Origin: Catellatospora sichuanensis
GTDB lineage: Bacteria; Actinomycetota; Actinomycetes; Mycobacteriales; Micromonosporaceae
Length of the DNA stretch: 64,000 nt
Direction of reading: 5' to 3'
NCBI RefSeq assembly: GCF_007483665.1
Contig: NZ_ML660185.1
Coordinates: 331,803 to 395,802 of the forward strand
The notes under the pieces were generated by a model. The model was not told where the DNA came from and made no database searches. It worked only from the letters and a program-made list of their open reading frames with translations. Shown piece after piece: positions 44,224-51,509 of the stretch. The position numbers and the translations under genes were made by a program. Position 1 is the stretch's first letter, and each line of letters opens with the position of its first letter.

Positions 44224-46725
44224 TCACGACGCAGCCGGCTTGCCCCGCCGGGTCTCGTACACGAGCTCGGCGGCCGCGACGATGACGCAGTAGTTGCCGA
44301 TGGCCCGGTTGGCGCGATTGTTGCGGGGCAGGTCCATGGCGTAGAGCGCGCGCATCGCCTCGCCGCCCAGGGCGCGCAGCACGACGTCGTCGGAGGACGC
44401 CGCAGTGACCGCCCCGGTGGACAGCCGGGACAGCCAGACGGTGTTCAGCTCGGTCAAGTCCACCCCGTAGGAGAGGTTGCTGCTGTACGCGCAGGCGGTC
44501 GGCCGGGTGATGCTGCCCGGCCGGATCGCCGCCGCGTACCGGTCGAGTTCGGCCACCTGAGCGTCGTTGAGTTCGGTGTAGGAGTCGGTGCTCGCGACGA
44601 ACGTCCCGGTGCCGGTCCACACGAGCGCGGCGACCGACAGCAGCGCGGGCAGCAGTGCCGTGGCGACCAGTGCCGGGTGCCGCCGGAACGGCTCGTCGGT
44701 GCGGGTGCGCCGGTGCACCGCCCGCGCGCCCGCGGCGGCACACAGCGCGGCCAGCGCCGTCGTCACCGACGCGATCGCGAGGATCGCCCCGCCGAGCCCG
44801 GTGGTCTGCGGCACCGGCATCCGGGACAGGCACTGCGGCATTGCGCCCGCCGGGCAGCCCAGCACGGCCAGGTGGGCGAGCTGCTCGACGACGAGCACCG
44901 GGGCGGCGGTGAGCGCGGCCGCTCCCGCCAGCACGGCCGCTTCGCCGACCCGCCGGCGGCCACCGCGCCACAGGCCCAGCAGGAGCCCGCAGGCCGCGGT
45001 GACCGCGGCGGATGCCGCACCCAGGACGAGGAACGCGGTCCACCACCGTCCGTCGCGGAGCAGGCCGGTGAGGTAGGGGTGCAGTGGCAGCATCGCGGCC
45101 GGGAAACCGGCGACGATGAGCGCGACCCCGGTGAGCCAGGCGCGCCAGGTGCCGCGGGTGGTGCGCAGCAGCCCGGTGAGCGGGTACAGGCAGCCCCACG
45201 CGACGCAGGCGGCCAGCACGGGGTTCAGCACCGCGGCGCCCACTCCGATGCCCAACGTCTGCCAGGTCGGATAGGAAGACGACAGCATGGCCAGCGCCAT
45301 GAACCAGGTGGACGCCCAGAGGCCGAACACGGCCGCCGATGCGGTCACCCCGAACGCGGCCGAGCGTCCCGGTCGTGGCGTGCCGCGCAGCCGGGTGTAC
45401 GCGCTGAGCACGACCCAGCGCAGGTAGACCTGGCACAGCACGAGCAGGGCCAGCGCCGTCACCGCGCCGAACAGCGGCTCCGCGCCGGCGATCATCGCCC
45501 AGCTGCCCACGTCCGGCATGGCCGGCACGGCCACCTGCCCGGCCAGCACGCCGGCGGTCAGCGCGAGCGCGGCCCGCCACGTCGCCGGTGCGCGGTCGGC
45601 CTGCTCGGCCAGCGCGTGCTGGACCGCCCGCCAGGCCGACCCGGCCAGAGCCGCCGCCGCGCACGCGCCCAGGACCAGTCCCACCACCCAGTCCCGGACG
45701 AAGGCCGTGCCGGGCATGAGGTTGCTGAGCAGAAAGGACAGCAGCGGGTACGCGTAGCCGAGCAGCAGGCCCGCGCCGAGCGCCTCCCCGGCGCCGACCC
45801 GGAACAGCACCGGCTCGCCCCGCAGCGCCGCCACCCGGTCCGGGCCGTCGGGGTGGTTGGACAGCAGCCGCCACCAGCGCCGGGGCCGGTCGGCGAGGGC
45901 CGCTTCGAGGCTGTCGGGGTCGCCGTTGGCGGCCGCGGCACGCGCGTCGGCGTAGTACTCGCGGGAGCGCAGCACCGCGGTCCGGGCCAGCCACAGCACC
46001 AGCAGGAACAGCCCGACGCGCCACCACACCTCGGTGATCATCTTTGGTTCCACGGCCGCGTAGAGCAGTGCCGGGAGCGCCGCCGCGAGCAGGAACGCCC
46101 ACCACAGCGCCAGGGTGAGGTAGGTGATGTCGATGTCGCGGTTGCGTACGTGCGCGAGCTCGTGGAACAGCACCCCGCGCAGCGCGCGCGGGTCGCGTGC
46201 GCCCCGGGCCAGCAGCCCGGCGTCCAGCAGCAGCCGGTACCGGCCCAGCCGCCCGTAGGCGCGCGCACCCGTGGCCGACCCCAGCGCGGCCACGTCGACG
46301 TGCACCGGCTGCCCGGCCTCGGCGAGCACCTCCCGGACCCGGTCGGCCGGGGCGCCGCCCAGCGCGTCGAGCGGGACCACCGGCCCGCGGCGGCGCACCA
46401 GCCACGGGGCCGCCAGGTAGGCCGCGACGGCGACGGCCAGCAGCAGCGCCACCATCAGCGCGATCCGTCCCACGGCGGACAGGTACGCCTGGTCGACGCA
46501 GTCCCCGAAGCGTTCGGTCAGCGCCGTCCCGTCCACGGCGAGCACGCCGCGGCGGGCGTCGTTGACGCAACCGACCCGGTCCACCGCGAGCGGGCCGCGG
46601 AACCGTCCGCCGGCCATCCCGGCGGGCCACAGGTAGACCAGCACCGAGCCGACGACGGTGCTCAACATCAGCAGCGCGAATCTGGCCCCGGTGGCGCTGG
46701 GCAGCGCGAACGGATCCGGCCGCAT
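44224..46725 (-). CDS. Polytopic membrane metallopeptidase, M48-like
   Basis: An 833-residue membrane protein. Two N-terminal helices (about 12-30 and 72-95) precede a peptidase domain with the zinc motif VLFHELAHVRNRD (His188, Glu189, His192) and the third ligand in SREYYADARAA (Glu256), the HExxH...E-x-x-AD layout of M48. About ten to twelve more helices follow up to residue 720 or so, and then an outside-facing domain with Cys and Ser (about 730-830). Typical M48 proteins (HtpX, Ste24) are only 280-450 residues, so this is a much enlarged form. The ATG overlaps the stop of the upstream membrane gene (TGATG), in an operon with a lipoprotein. Role unknown; regulated envelope proteolysis is a guess. 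Confidence 0.82.
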   Translation of the reverse strand: MRPDPFALPSATGARFALLMLSTVVGSVLVYLWPAGMAGGRFRGPLAVDRVGCVNDARRGVLAVDGTALTERFGDCVDQAYLSAVGRIALMVALLLAVAVAAYLAAPWLVRRRGPVVPLDALGGAPADRVREVLAEAGQPVHVDVAALGSATGARAYGRLGRYRLLLDAGLLARGARDPRALRGVLFHELAHVRNRDIDITYLTLALWWAFLLAAALPALLYAAVEPKMITEVWWRVGLFLLVLWLARTAVLRSREYYADARAAAANGDPDSLEAALADRPRRWWRLLSNHPDGPDRVAALRGEPVLFRVGAGEALGAGLLLGYAYPLLSFLLSNLMPGTAFVRDWVVGLVLGACAAAALAGSAWRAVQHALAEQADRAPATWRAALALTAGVLAGQVAVPAMPDVGSWAMIAGAEPLFGAVTALALLVLCQVYLRWVVLSAYTRLRGTPRPGRSAAFGVTASAAVFGLWASTWFMALAMLSSSYPTWQTLGIGVGAAVLNPVLAACVAWGCLYPLTGLLRTTRGTWRAWLTGVALIVAGFPAAMLPLHPYLTGLLRDGRWWTAFLVLGAASAAVTAACGLLLGLWRGGRRRVGEAAVLAGAAALTAAPVLVVEQLAHLAVLGCPAGAMPQCLSRMPVPQTTGLGGAILAIASVTTALAALCAAAGARAVHRRTRTDEPFRRHPALVATALLPALLSVAALVWTGTGTFVASTDSYTELNDAQVAELDRYAAAIRPGSITRPTACAYSSNLSYGVDLTELNTVWLSRLSTGAVTAASSDDVVLRALGGEAMRALYAMDLPRNNRANRAIGNYCVIVAAAELVYETRRGKPAAS

Positions 46726-47207
46726 CACGCCGGCCGGGTCAGGCGCGCCGCGATCAGGTTGGCCACCCGCTGGGCCTGCTCCGGGTCCACCTTCGACTCG
46801 ACGGCGAGCTGATACGCCAACCGGCCGATCTCGGCCGCGTCCATGCTGGACAGCTGGGGCAGCGGCGTGTCGGCGCCCTGCGCGGCGACCCGGCCGGCCA
46901 ACTGCCGCCGCAGCTTGCGCCGCTGCCACCAGCCGGTGGTCCGGGTGGTGATCCCGGCGGCCAGGACCTCGCAGGCCACCCCGTTGAGAATCGTCAGGAT
47001 CAGGGCACTGAGCAGGGCGGCGCCGGCCGCGGCGTCGAACCCGACCGGGTCGTCGCCGGTGCTGCCCGCCAGCACGGACCGCACGGCGCGGCCCCGCCCG
47101 CTCGCGCTGCCGAAGAACCCCGCCGACACCACGCCGAGCAGGTCGACCTCCTCCGGCGCGATCTCGTCGATGATCGAGCGGGTGGCTTCGTGGATGGTGG
47201 GTGTCAT
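46725..47207 (-). CDS. Hypothetical membrane protein, middle gene of the M48 operon
   Basis: A 160-residue protein that begins with an acidic cytoplasmic segment (IIDEIAPEEVDLLGVVSAG). It has one clear membrane helix (about residues 60-85, AAAGAALLSALILTILNGVA) followed by a strongly basic patch (WWQRRKLRRQLAGR) and ends with a helical tail. I do not recognise the family. Start and stop overlap its neighbours (ATGA with the lipoprotein, TGATG with the peptidase), so the three must be made together; a partner or regulator of the peptidase is likely. Confidence 0.7.
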   Translation of the reverse strand: MTPTIHEATRSIIDEIAPEEVDLLGVVSAGFFGSASGRGRAVRSVLAGSTGDDPVGFDAAAGAALLSALILTILNGVACEVLAAGITTRTTGWWQRRKLRRQLAGRVAAQGADTPLPQLSSMDAAEIGRLAYQLAVESKVDPEQAQRVANLIAARLTRPA

Positions 47208-47845
47208 GGGATCCTCTCGGCGCGGGTGACGGCGGCCCGGACCGCGGCCGCGGTGACAGCGGTGTCGAGCTGGTAGAACGCGTTGTGGGCGAGCAGGATC
47301 AGCAGGCCGCCCCGGCGCACCAGGACCTGGTCGGACAGGAACGGCGGGTAGCCGTCGGCGGTGGTGGTGAACCTGGTCGCGACAGTTTCGTCACCGAGGC
47401 CGGTGATCGATCCGGTGGTGATCCGAATCGTCATCAGCGTGCCGTTCATGTCCCGGAGGGTGTACGACGGGCACTGCTCGGTGAAGCGGCGCGCCGCCTG
47501 CATCTGGGCGGTGGCGTCCGCGACGCTGAGCCGGGTCAGGGTGGTGTGTACGAACGGCCCGGTCTCGCCGCGCCGGAACTGGGTGACCGCATCAGGTTTC
47601 GGCGGGTCGAAGTCACCGGCGCAGCCCGTCGCCCCGCTGGTCGGCTGTTCGAAGTAGTCGAAGTGGACGAACCCGGCGGGCAGGTCCGCCGCGGTGAGCA
47701 GGGCGGCCTGCAGCGCCCCGGCGGGCGGGGAGGCGGCCGCCGTCGCGGGCGCGGGCAGTGGCACCAGGTCGGGGATCTCCTGCGGCATGCATCCGGACAG
47801 CAGCAGGCAGCAGAGCAGTGACACGCGGAGACGAGGCCACTTCAC
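47204..47845 (-). CDS. Lipoprotein, first gene of the M48 operon
   Basis: A 213-residue exported lipoprotein. The start GTG 47845 gives a short signal (KWPRLRVSLLCCLLLSGC) with lipobox LSG-Cys19. The mature part (about 20-213) has a Pro/Ala-rich linker and one globular domain with two more cysteines (GATGCAGDF, TEQCPSYT), reminiscent of actinobacterial substrate-sensing lipoproteins but not matched to a family. A TATAAC hexamer lies six bases before the GTG, so the message is probably leaderless. A CCCCGT/ACGGGG dyad (47845-47850 and 47863-47868) brackets this promoter. Confidence 0.75.
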   Translation of the reverse strand: MKWPRLRVSLLCCLLLSGCMPQEIPDLVPLPAPATAAASPPAGALQAALLTAADLPAGFVHFDYFEQPTSGATGCAGDFDPPKPDAVTQFRRGETGPFVHTTLTRLSVADATAQMQAARRFTEQCPSYTLRDMNGTLMTIRITTGSITGLGDETVATRFTTTADGYPPFLSDQVLVRRGGLLILLAHNAFYQLDTAVTAAAVRAAVTRAERIP

Positions 47846-47851
47846 CCCGTA

Positions 47852-47857
47852 GTTATA
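47852..47857 (-). promoter_or_regulatory. -10 hexamer of the M48 operon promoter
   Basis: On the minus strand TATAAC ends six bases before GTG 47845, within an AT-rich patch (GTTATATTT) unusual for this DNA and bracketed by a CCCCGT/ACGGGG dyad. Confidence 0.5.
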
Positions 47858-47942
47858 TTTCGACGGGGAAGCGCTCGGCACCCCCCGAACCGGTCGTCGT
47901 GAGTGTTCACCCGGCGCAGCGATGGCGGCCGTGTCGCAGCGG

Positions 47943-48623
47943 TCAGTACCGGGCCTGCTCGCGGTAGGGCTTGACCGAGGCGGGCACCGGGGTGGCTTCG
48001 GTGTCCACGTAGCGCACGGTGAACGCGCCGGTGTAGCCGAACACCGGCCCGAACCACGGGTTGACCACCCGCACGTCGATGCGGAAGACGTCGGCCGCGT
48101 CGTCGTAGCGCTCGTGGACCTCGGCGACCGCGGTGGCGGCCGCCGGCAGGGCGGTGTCGACGCCGGGGCCGCGGAAGCGCATCTGCCCGCTGCGCAGGTG
48201 CAGCCCGCCCTGCTCGTCGACGCGCAGATGCAGGTCCGCGGCGATGTGCTGGTGGGTGCCGAGGTAGTCGACGATCACCTCCCGGTGCGGGTCCCAGACC
48301 ATCGTGGCGTCGAAGCGGCGGCGCCGCCGGGGCAGTTCGAAGGTGCGTACGAAGGTGAGCGTCTCGCGGCCGTAGGAGTCGGCGTAGGCGTAGTTCTCGA
48401 TGGTGAAGGGCACGTTGCGGCCCTGCTCCGGAAACATGATGTTGCGCATGGTGCCCAGCGCGAGAAACGGCCGGGTGTACGCCGGCCCGCGCCAGATGCG
48501 GTCCATGACGCCGTGGCCGACGCAGCCGCGCCCGTCGGTGCTGGTGAAGCCGAAGCGCTCGCGCATGCGCGGGTGCAGGCGGTCGAATTCGGCGCCGAGC
48601 GCGGTGTGGAACAGGGAGTTCAC
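47943..48623 (-). CDS. DUF4166 domain protein
   Basis: A 226-residue protein with the DUF4166 pattern: LFHTALGAEFDRLHPRMRERFG at the start, then RGCVGHGVMDRIWRG, NVPFTIENYAYADSYGRETLTFVRTFELP and the C-terminal FGPVFGYTGAFTVRYVDTEATPVPASVKPYREQ. The domain is common in actinobacteria and proteobacteria next to SRPBCC or saccharopine-dehydrogenase-like genes; its reaction is unknown. No signal peptide. The GTG overlaps the upstream SRPBCC stop (GTGA) and has GGAGG five bases before it. Confidence 0.88.
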   Translation of the reverse strand: MNSLFHTALGAEFDRLHPRMRERFGFTSTDGRGCVGHGVMDRIWRGPAYTRPFLALGTMRNIMFPEQGRNVPFTIENYAYADSYGRETLTFVRTFELPRRRRRFDATMVWDPHREVIVDYLGTHQHIAADLHLRVDEQGGLHLRSGQMRFRGPGVDTALPAAATAVAEVHERYDDAADVFRIDVRVVNPWFGPVFGYTGAFTVRYVDTEATPVPASVKPYREQARY

Positions 48624-49180
48624 AGTGCCTCCAAGAGGGAAGGGGCGCGGCCGGCGGTCCGGTCCGGCGGGACACGTAGGCAGCGGCGGGCCGACGGCGC
48701 GCCCCAGCGGGGGAGCAGCCGCAGCGGCGAGCGCCGGGGCGGGACGCCGTTCTCCAGCCAGATGCGCAGGCGGTCGAACGACCAGGCGGTCGCCCAGCCC
48801 ATGAGCGGCCGCATGACCAGGTCGAGCACGGGCCAGCGCGGCGTGTAGTCGTACCCGGTCAGGAAACGCACCCCGGTGGGGGTGGGCACGTAGCGCCAGT
48901 AGCCGGAGCCGGTCATCAGCGGGGAGTGGAAGCGCAGCGCGGAGGTGCGGGTGCCGTCCGGCCGGAAGCTTTCGCCGGCGGTGACGCCTTCGCCCGCCAC
49001 GGTGAGGCCGGGGGCGAGCCGGGTCGCGTAGCGGAAACGCTGCGGGCTGGTGCCCGGCAGGTATTCGATGGTGCTGAACCGCGCGTCCCAGCGCTGGTGC
49101 AGGGCCGGGTCCTGGGTGAACTTCCACACCGTGTCGAGGTCGGCTCGGATGTGGACCTCGATGTACAGCCCGCGCCCCAT
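48620..49180 (-). CDS. SRPBCC family protein
   Basis: A 186-residue START-like lipid-binding domain protein (YIEVHIRADLDTVWKFTQDPALHQRWDARFSTIEYL at the start, TGYDYTPRWPVLDLVMRPLMGWATAWSFDRLRIW near residue 130). Such proteins bind or convert hydrophobic ligands. ATG 49180 is chosen with GGCGGAG upstream. The stop overlaps the DUF4166 start, so they form a two-gene unit. Two identical-type operators lie 26 to 76 bases upstream, but no matching TetR gene is in view. Confidence 0.85.
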   Translation of the reverse strand: MGRGLYIEVHIRADLDTVWKFTQDPALHQRWDARFSTIEYLPGTSPQRFRYATRLAPGLTVAGEGVTAGESFRPDGTRTSALRFHSPLMTGSGYWRYVPTPTGVRFLTGYDYTPRWPVLDLVMRPLMGWATAWSFDRLRIWLENGVPPRRSPLRLLPRWGAPSARRCLRVPPDRTAGRAPSLLEAL

Positions 49181-49205
49181 CGATCTCCGCCTCTCCCGAA
49201 TCACG

Positions 49206-49256
49206 TTTGAGCGATTGCTCAAACCGACTGTACGACTGTTTGAGCAATCGCTCAAG
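49206..49256 (-). promoter_or_regulatory. Two operators in opposite orientation upstream of the SRPBCC/DUF4166 genes
   Basis: TTTGAGC-GATT-GCTCAAA (49206-49223) and TTTGAGC-AATC-GCTCAAG (49239-49256). The second is the reverse complement of the first apart from the last base; centres are 33 bp apart. Typical of TetR-family sites. AT-rich against a GC-rich background. Confidence 0.75.
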
Positions 49257-49273
49257 AGGAGATTTCGGGCGGG

Positions 49274-50074
49274 CTAGCGCAGCGACGCCGCGTACGCGGC
49301 GGGCGACACCCCGATCGCGGCCGTGACCTCGCGGACCAGGTGCGCCTGGTCGCTGTAGCCGAGCTCCGCGGCGACCGCCGCCCAGTCGACCTCGCCCTCG
49401 GCGTGCTCGATCGCCCCGTGCACCCGGTAGCGCAGGATCACCTGCTTCGGCCCTACGCCGACGTACTGCGTGAACAGCCGCTGCAGCGACCGCGCCGACA
49501 TGCCCGCCTCCTGGGCCAGGTCCTCCACCCGTCGCAGCCCGCGGTCCTGCCGCACCCGGTCCACCAGCCGCATCGCGAGGCGTACCGACTCGTCCGGGTT
49601 GGGGCACAGGCCCAGCAGCAACTCGTCGAGCACCGCCCCCGCCGCCTGGTCGGTGGCCGCGGCCGCGAGCCGGTCACCGGGATCGGCCACCGGCAGGACC
49701 TGCGCCAGCGGCACCCGGCGGCCGGTCAGCTCCGCCGGGGAGCGGCCCGAGAACGCCCGGAACGCGCCCGGCCGGAACTGCACGCCGCGCACCCAGCCGC
49801 GATCCGCCAGCTTGATCGAGAACAGCTCCCGGGCGACGCCGGACACCTCCGCCGTCACCGGATCGTCCACCGTCGGCCGCAGCACCACGAGGTTCACCGC
49901 GGGGTGCCCGACGACGTGCTGCTCGAACGGCCGGTCCAGGTCCCAGTCGATGAACCAGTAGTGCTCGACCAGTTCCGCCAGCTCCGCCGCGGGCGCCAGC
50001 CGCCGGAACCGCACCTGCCGCAGCAGCCCGGCGGGGTCGACGATGCCCCGGGTGTCCCGGCGTGGCTGTCGCAT
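49274..50074 (-). CDS. AraC family transcriptional regulator
   Basis: A 266-residue regulator. The N-terminal part (about 1-150) is the DUF6597-like sensory domain often seen in actinobacterial AraC proteins (LAELVEHYWFIDWDL, HPAVNLVV, GVQFRPGAFRAFSGRSPAELTGRRVPL). The C-terminal two helix-turn-helix units (about 165-262, VEDLAQEAGMSARSLQRLFTQYVGVGPKQVILRYR and VAAELGYSDQAHLVREVTAAIGVSPAAY) bind DNA. It is divergent from the TIGR03086 gene with 41 bases between starts, so it probably controls that gene. The ATG has GGGAGG nine bases upstream. Confidence 0.9.
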   Translation of the reverse strand: MRQPRRDTRGIVDPAGLLRQVRFRRLAPAAELAELVEHYWFIDWDLDRPFEQHVVGHPAVNLVVLRPTVDDPVTAEVSGVARELFSIKLADRGWVRGVQFRPGAFRAFSGRSPAELTGRRVPLAQVLPVADPGDRLAAAATDQAAGAVLDELLLGLCPNPDESVRLAMRLVDRVRQDRGLRRVEDLAQEAGMSARSLQRLFTQYVGVGPKQVILRYRVHGAIEHAEGEVDWAAVAAELGYSDQAHLVREVTAAIGVSPAAYAASLR

Positions 50075-50103
50075 TTCTTCAAGACCTCCCGCAGCAGGCT
50101 GGT

Positions 50104-50109
50104 TAGCGT
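50104..50109 (+). promoter_or_regulatory. -10 hexamer of a probable leaderless promoter
   Basis: TAGCGT stands exactly six bases before ATG 50116; no Shine-Dalgarno. Confidence 0.45.
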
Positions 50110-50115
50110 CGGGCT

Positions 50116-50688
50116 ATGACCGCGATCTCGAACCTACTGCGTGAATCCGCCGACGCGGCCGTGCCCGTGCTCGACGCCGTCACCGACGACCAGGTCGGCT
50201 CCGCGACCCCGTGCGCCGACTTCCGGGTCGGCGATCTGGTCAACCACCTGTTCCAGGTCGTCGTGAACTTCCAGGGCCTGGCCCGCCGGGAGGCCGCCGA
50301 CTTCTCCGGTACGCCCGACGTGCTCGGCACGGACTGGCGCGCCCGCTTCGCCGCCGAGACCGACGCGCTGGTGCTGGCCTGGACCCCGGAGTCGGTGCTG
50401 GAGGGCGTGTCGCCCGGCATGGGCCTGCCCCAGCTGGCCGTCGGGCGCATGGCGCTGCTCGACCTCACCCTGCACCCGTGGGACCTCGCGGTGGCCACCG
50501 GCCGGCCGTACACCCCGGTGCCGGCCGCGGTCGAGGAGCTGCACACGATGGTCGACGAGATGGGACCGATGGCCAGGGAGTGGAAGGTCTTCGGCGACGA
50601 GGTGCCGGTGGCCGCCGACGCCGACCCGTTCACCAGGCTGCTGGGCAGGACCGGCCGCGACCCGCACTGGCGGCGCCCGTCCGTATGA
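50116..50688 (+). CDS. TIGR03086 / maleylpyruvate-isomerase-like (DinB fold) protein
   Basis: A 190-residue protein of the mycothiol-dependent maleylpyruvate isomerase N-domain type. Sequence hallmarks are a helical start, TPCADFRVGDLVNHLFQVVVNFQGLA with the metal-ligand histidine (about residues 31-56), LALDLTLHPWDLA-like MALLDLTLHPWDLAVATGRP (about 115-134) with the second histidine, and the C-terminal PFTRLLGRTGRDPHW. Members use mycothiol as cofactor or are uncharacterised. It is divergent from an AraC regulator. The stop is followed by a tandem copy of TGAAGAACCGG (50687-50708). Confidence 0.88.
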   Translation: MTAISNLLRESADAAVPVLDAVTDDQVGSATPCADFRVGDLVNHLFQVVVNFQGLARREAADFSGTPDVLGTDWRARFAAETDALVLAWTPESVLEGVSPGMGLPQLAVGRMALLDLTLHPWDLAVATGRPYTPVPAAVEELHTMVDEMGPMAREWKVFGDEVPVAADADPFTRLLGRTGRDPHWRRPSV

Positions 50689-50794
50689 AGAACCGGTGAA
50701 GAACCGGTCCGGCGGCGATGAAGCGCTCCGCCACGCCGGTGCCACCGCGCTGACCAGCGGCTAAGGTCGGACCTCCCAGACCAGGAGGGCCGGA

Positions 50795-51481
50795 GTGAGC
50801 GCGCGGGTGCTGATCGCCGAGGACGATCCCAAGCAGGCCCATCTGCTGCGGGTATACCTCGAACGCGAGGGCCACAGCGTCCAGGTCGTCGGCGACGGAC
50901 TGGCCGCACTGGAGCGCTGCCGTGCCTACCGGCCGGACCTGGTCGTGCTCGACGTGATGATGCCGACCCTCGGCGGCCTGGACGTCTGCCGGATCCTGCG
51001 GGCCGAGTCCGACGTGGCGATCCTGCTGCTCACCGCGCGCAGCACCGAGGACGACATCCTCATCGGCCTCGACCTCGGCGCGGACGACTACGTCACCAAA
51101 CCGTTCAGCCCGCGGCAGCTCGCCGCCCGGGTGCGGGTGCTGCTGCGCCGGACCCGCCCCGGAACCGCCAAGGAGGAGATCCTGCGGGTCGGCGACCTGG
51201 AGATCGACGAGGGGCGGTTCGAGGTGCGGGTCGCGGGCCGGCTCGTCGCGCTCACCGCCAAGGAGTTCGGCATCCTCGCGGCGCTGGCCGCCGCGCCCGG
51301 CCGCGTGTTCTCCCGGGCGCAGATCATCGACCGGGCGTTCGGCTTCGACAACCACGTCGAGGAGCGCACCGTCGACGCGCACGTGATGAACCTGCGCCGC
51401 AAGATCGAGGACGACCCGGCCGAGTCCCGCTACGTGCAGACCGTCTACGGCCGCGGCTACCGGCTGGCCGAGCAGCCGTGA
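50795..51481 (+). CDS. OmpR-class response regulator
   Basis: A 228-residue regulator. The receiver (about 1-115) has the acidic pair in IAEDDPKQ, phospho-acceptor Asp53 (LVVLDVMMP) and Lys in YVTKPF. The winged-helix output domain (about 128-225) ends VQTVYGRGYRLAEQP. It pairs with the histidine kinase 28 bases downstream. The GTG start follows CAGGAGGG. Targets are unknown; no obvious output gene is adjacent. Confidence 0.92.
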   Translation: MSARVLIAEDDPKQAHLLRVYLEREGHSVQVVGDGLAALERCRAYRPDLVVLDVMMPTLGGLDVCRILRAESDVAILLLTARSTEDDILIGLDLGADDYVTKPFSPRQLAARVRVLLRRTRPGTAKEEILRVGDLEIDEGRFEVRVAGRLVALTAKEFGILAALAAAPGRVFSRAQIIDRAFGFDNHVEERTVDAHVMNLRRKIEDDPAESRYVQTVYGRGYRLAEQP

Positions 51482-51509
51482 GCGGGCCGGACCGCCGCCG
51501 GATGCCGGC

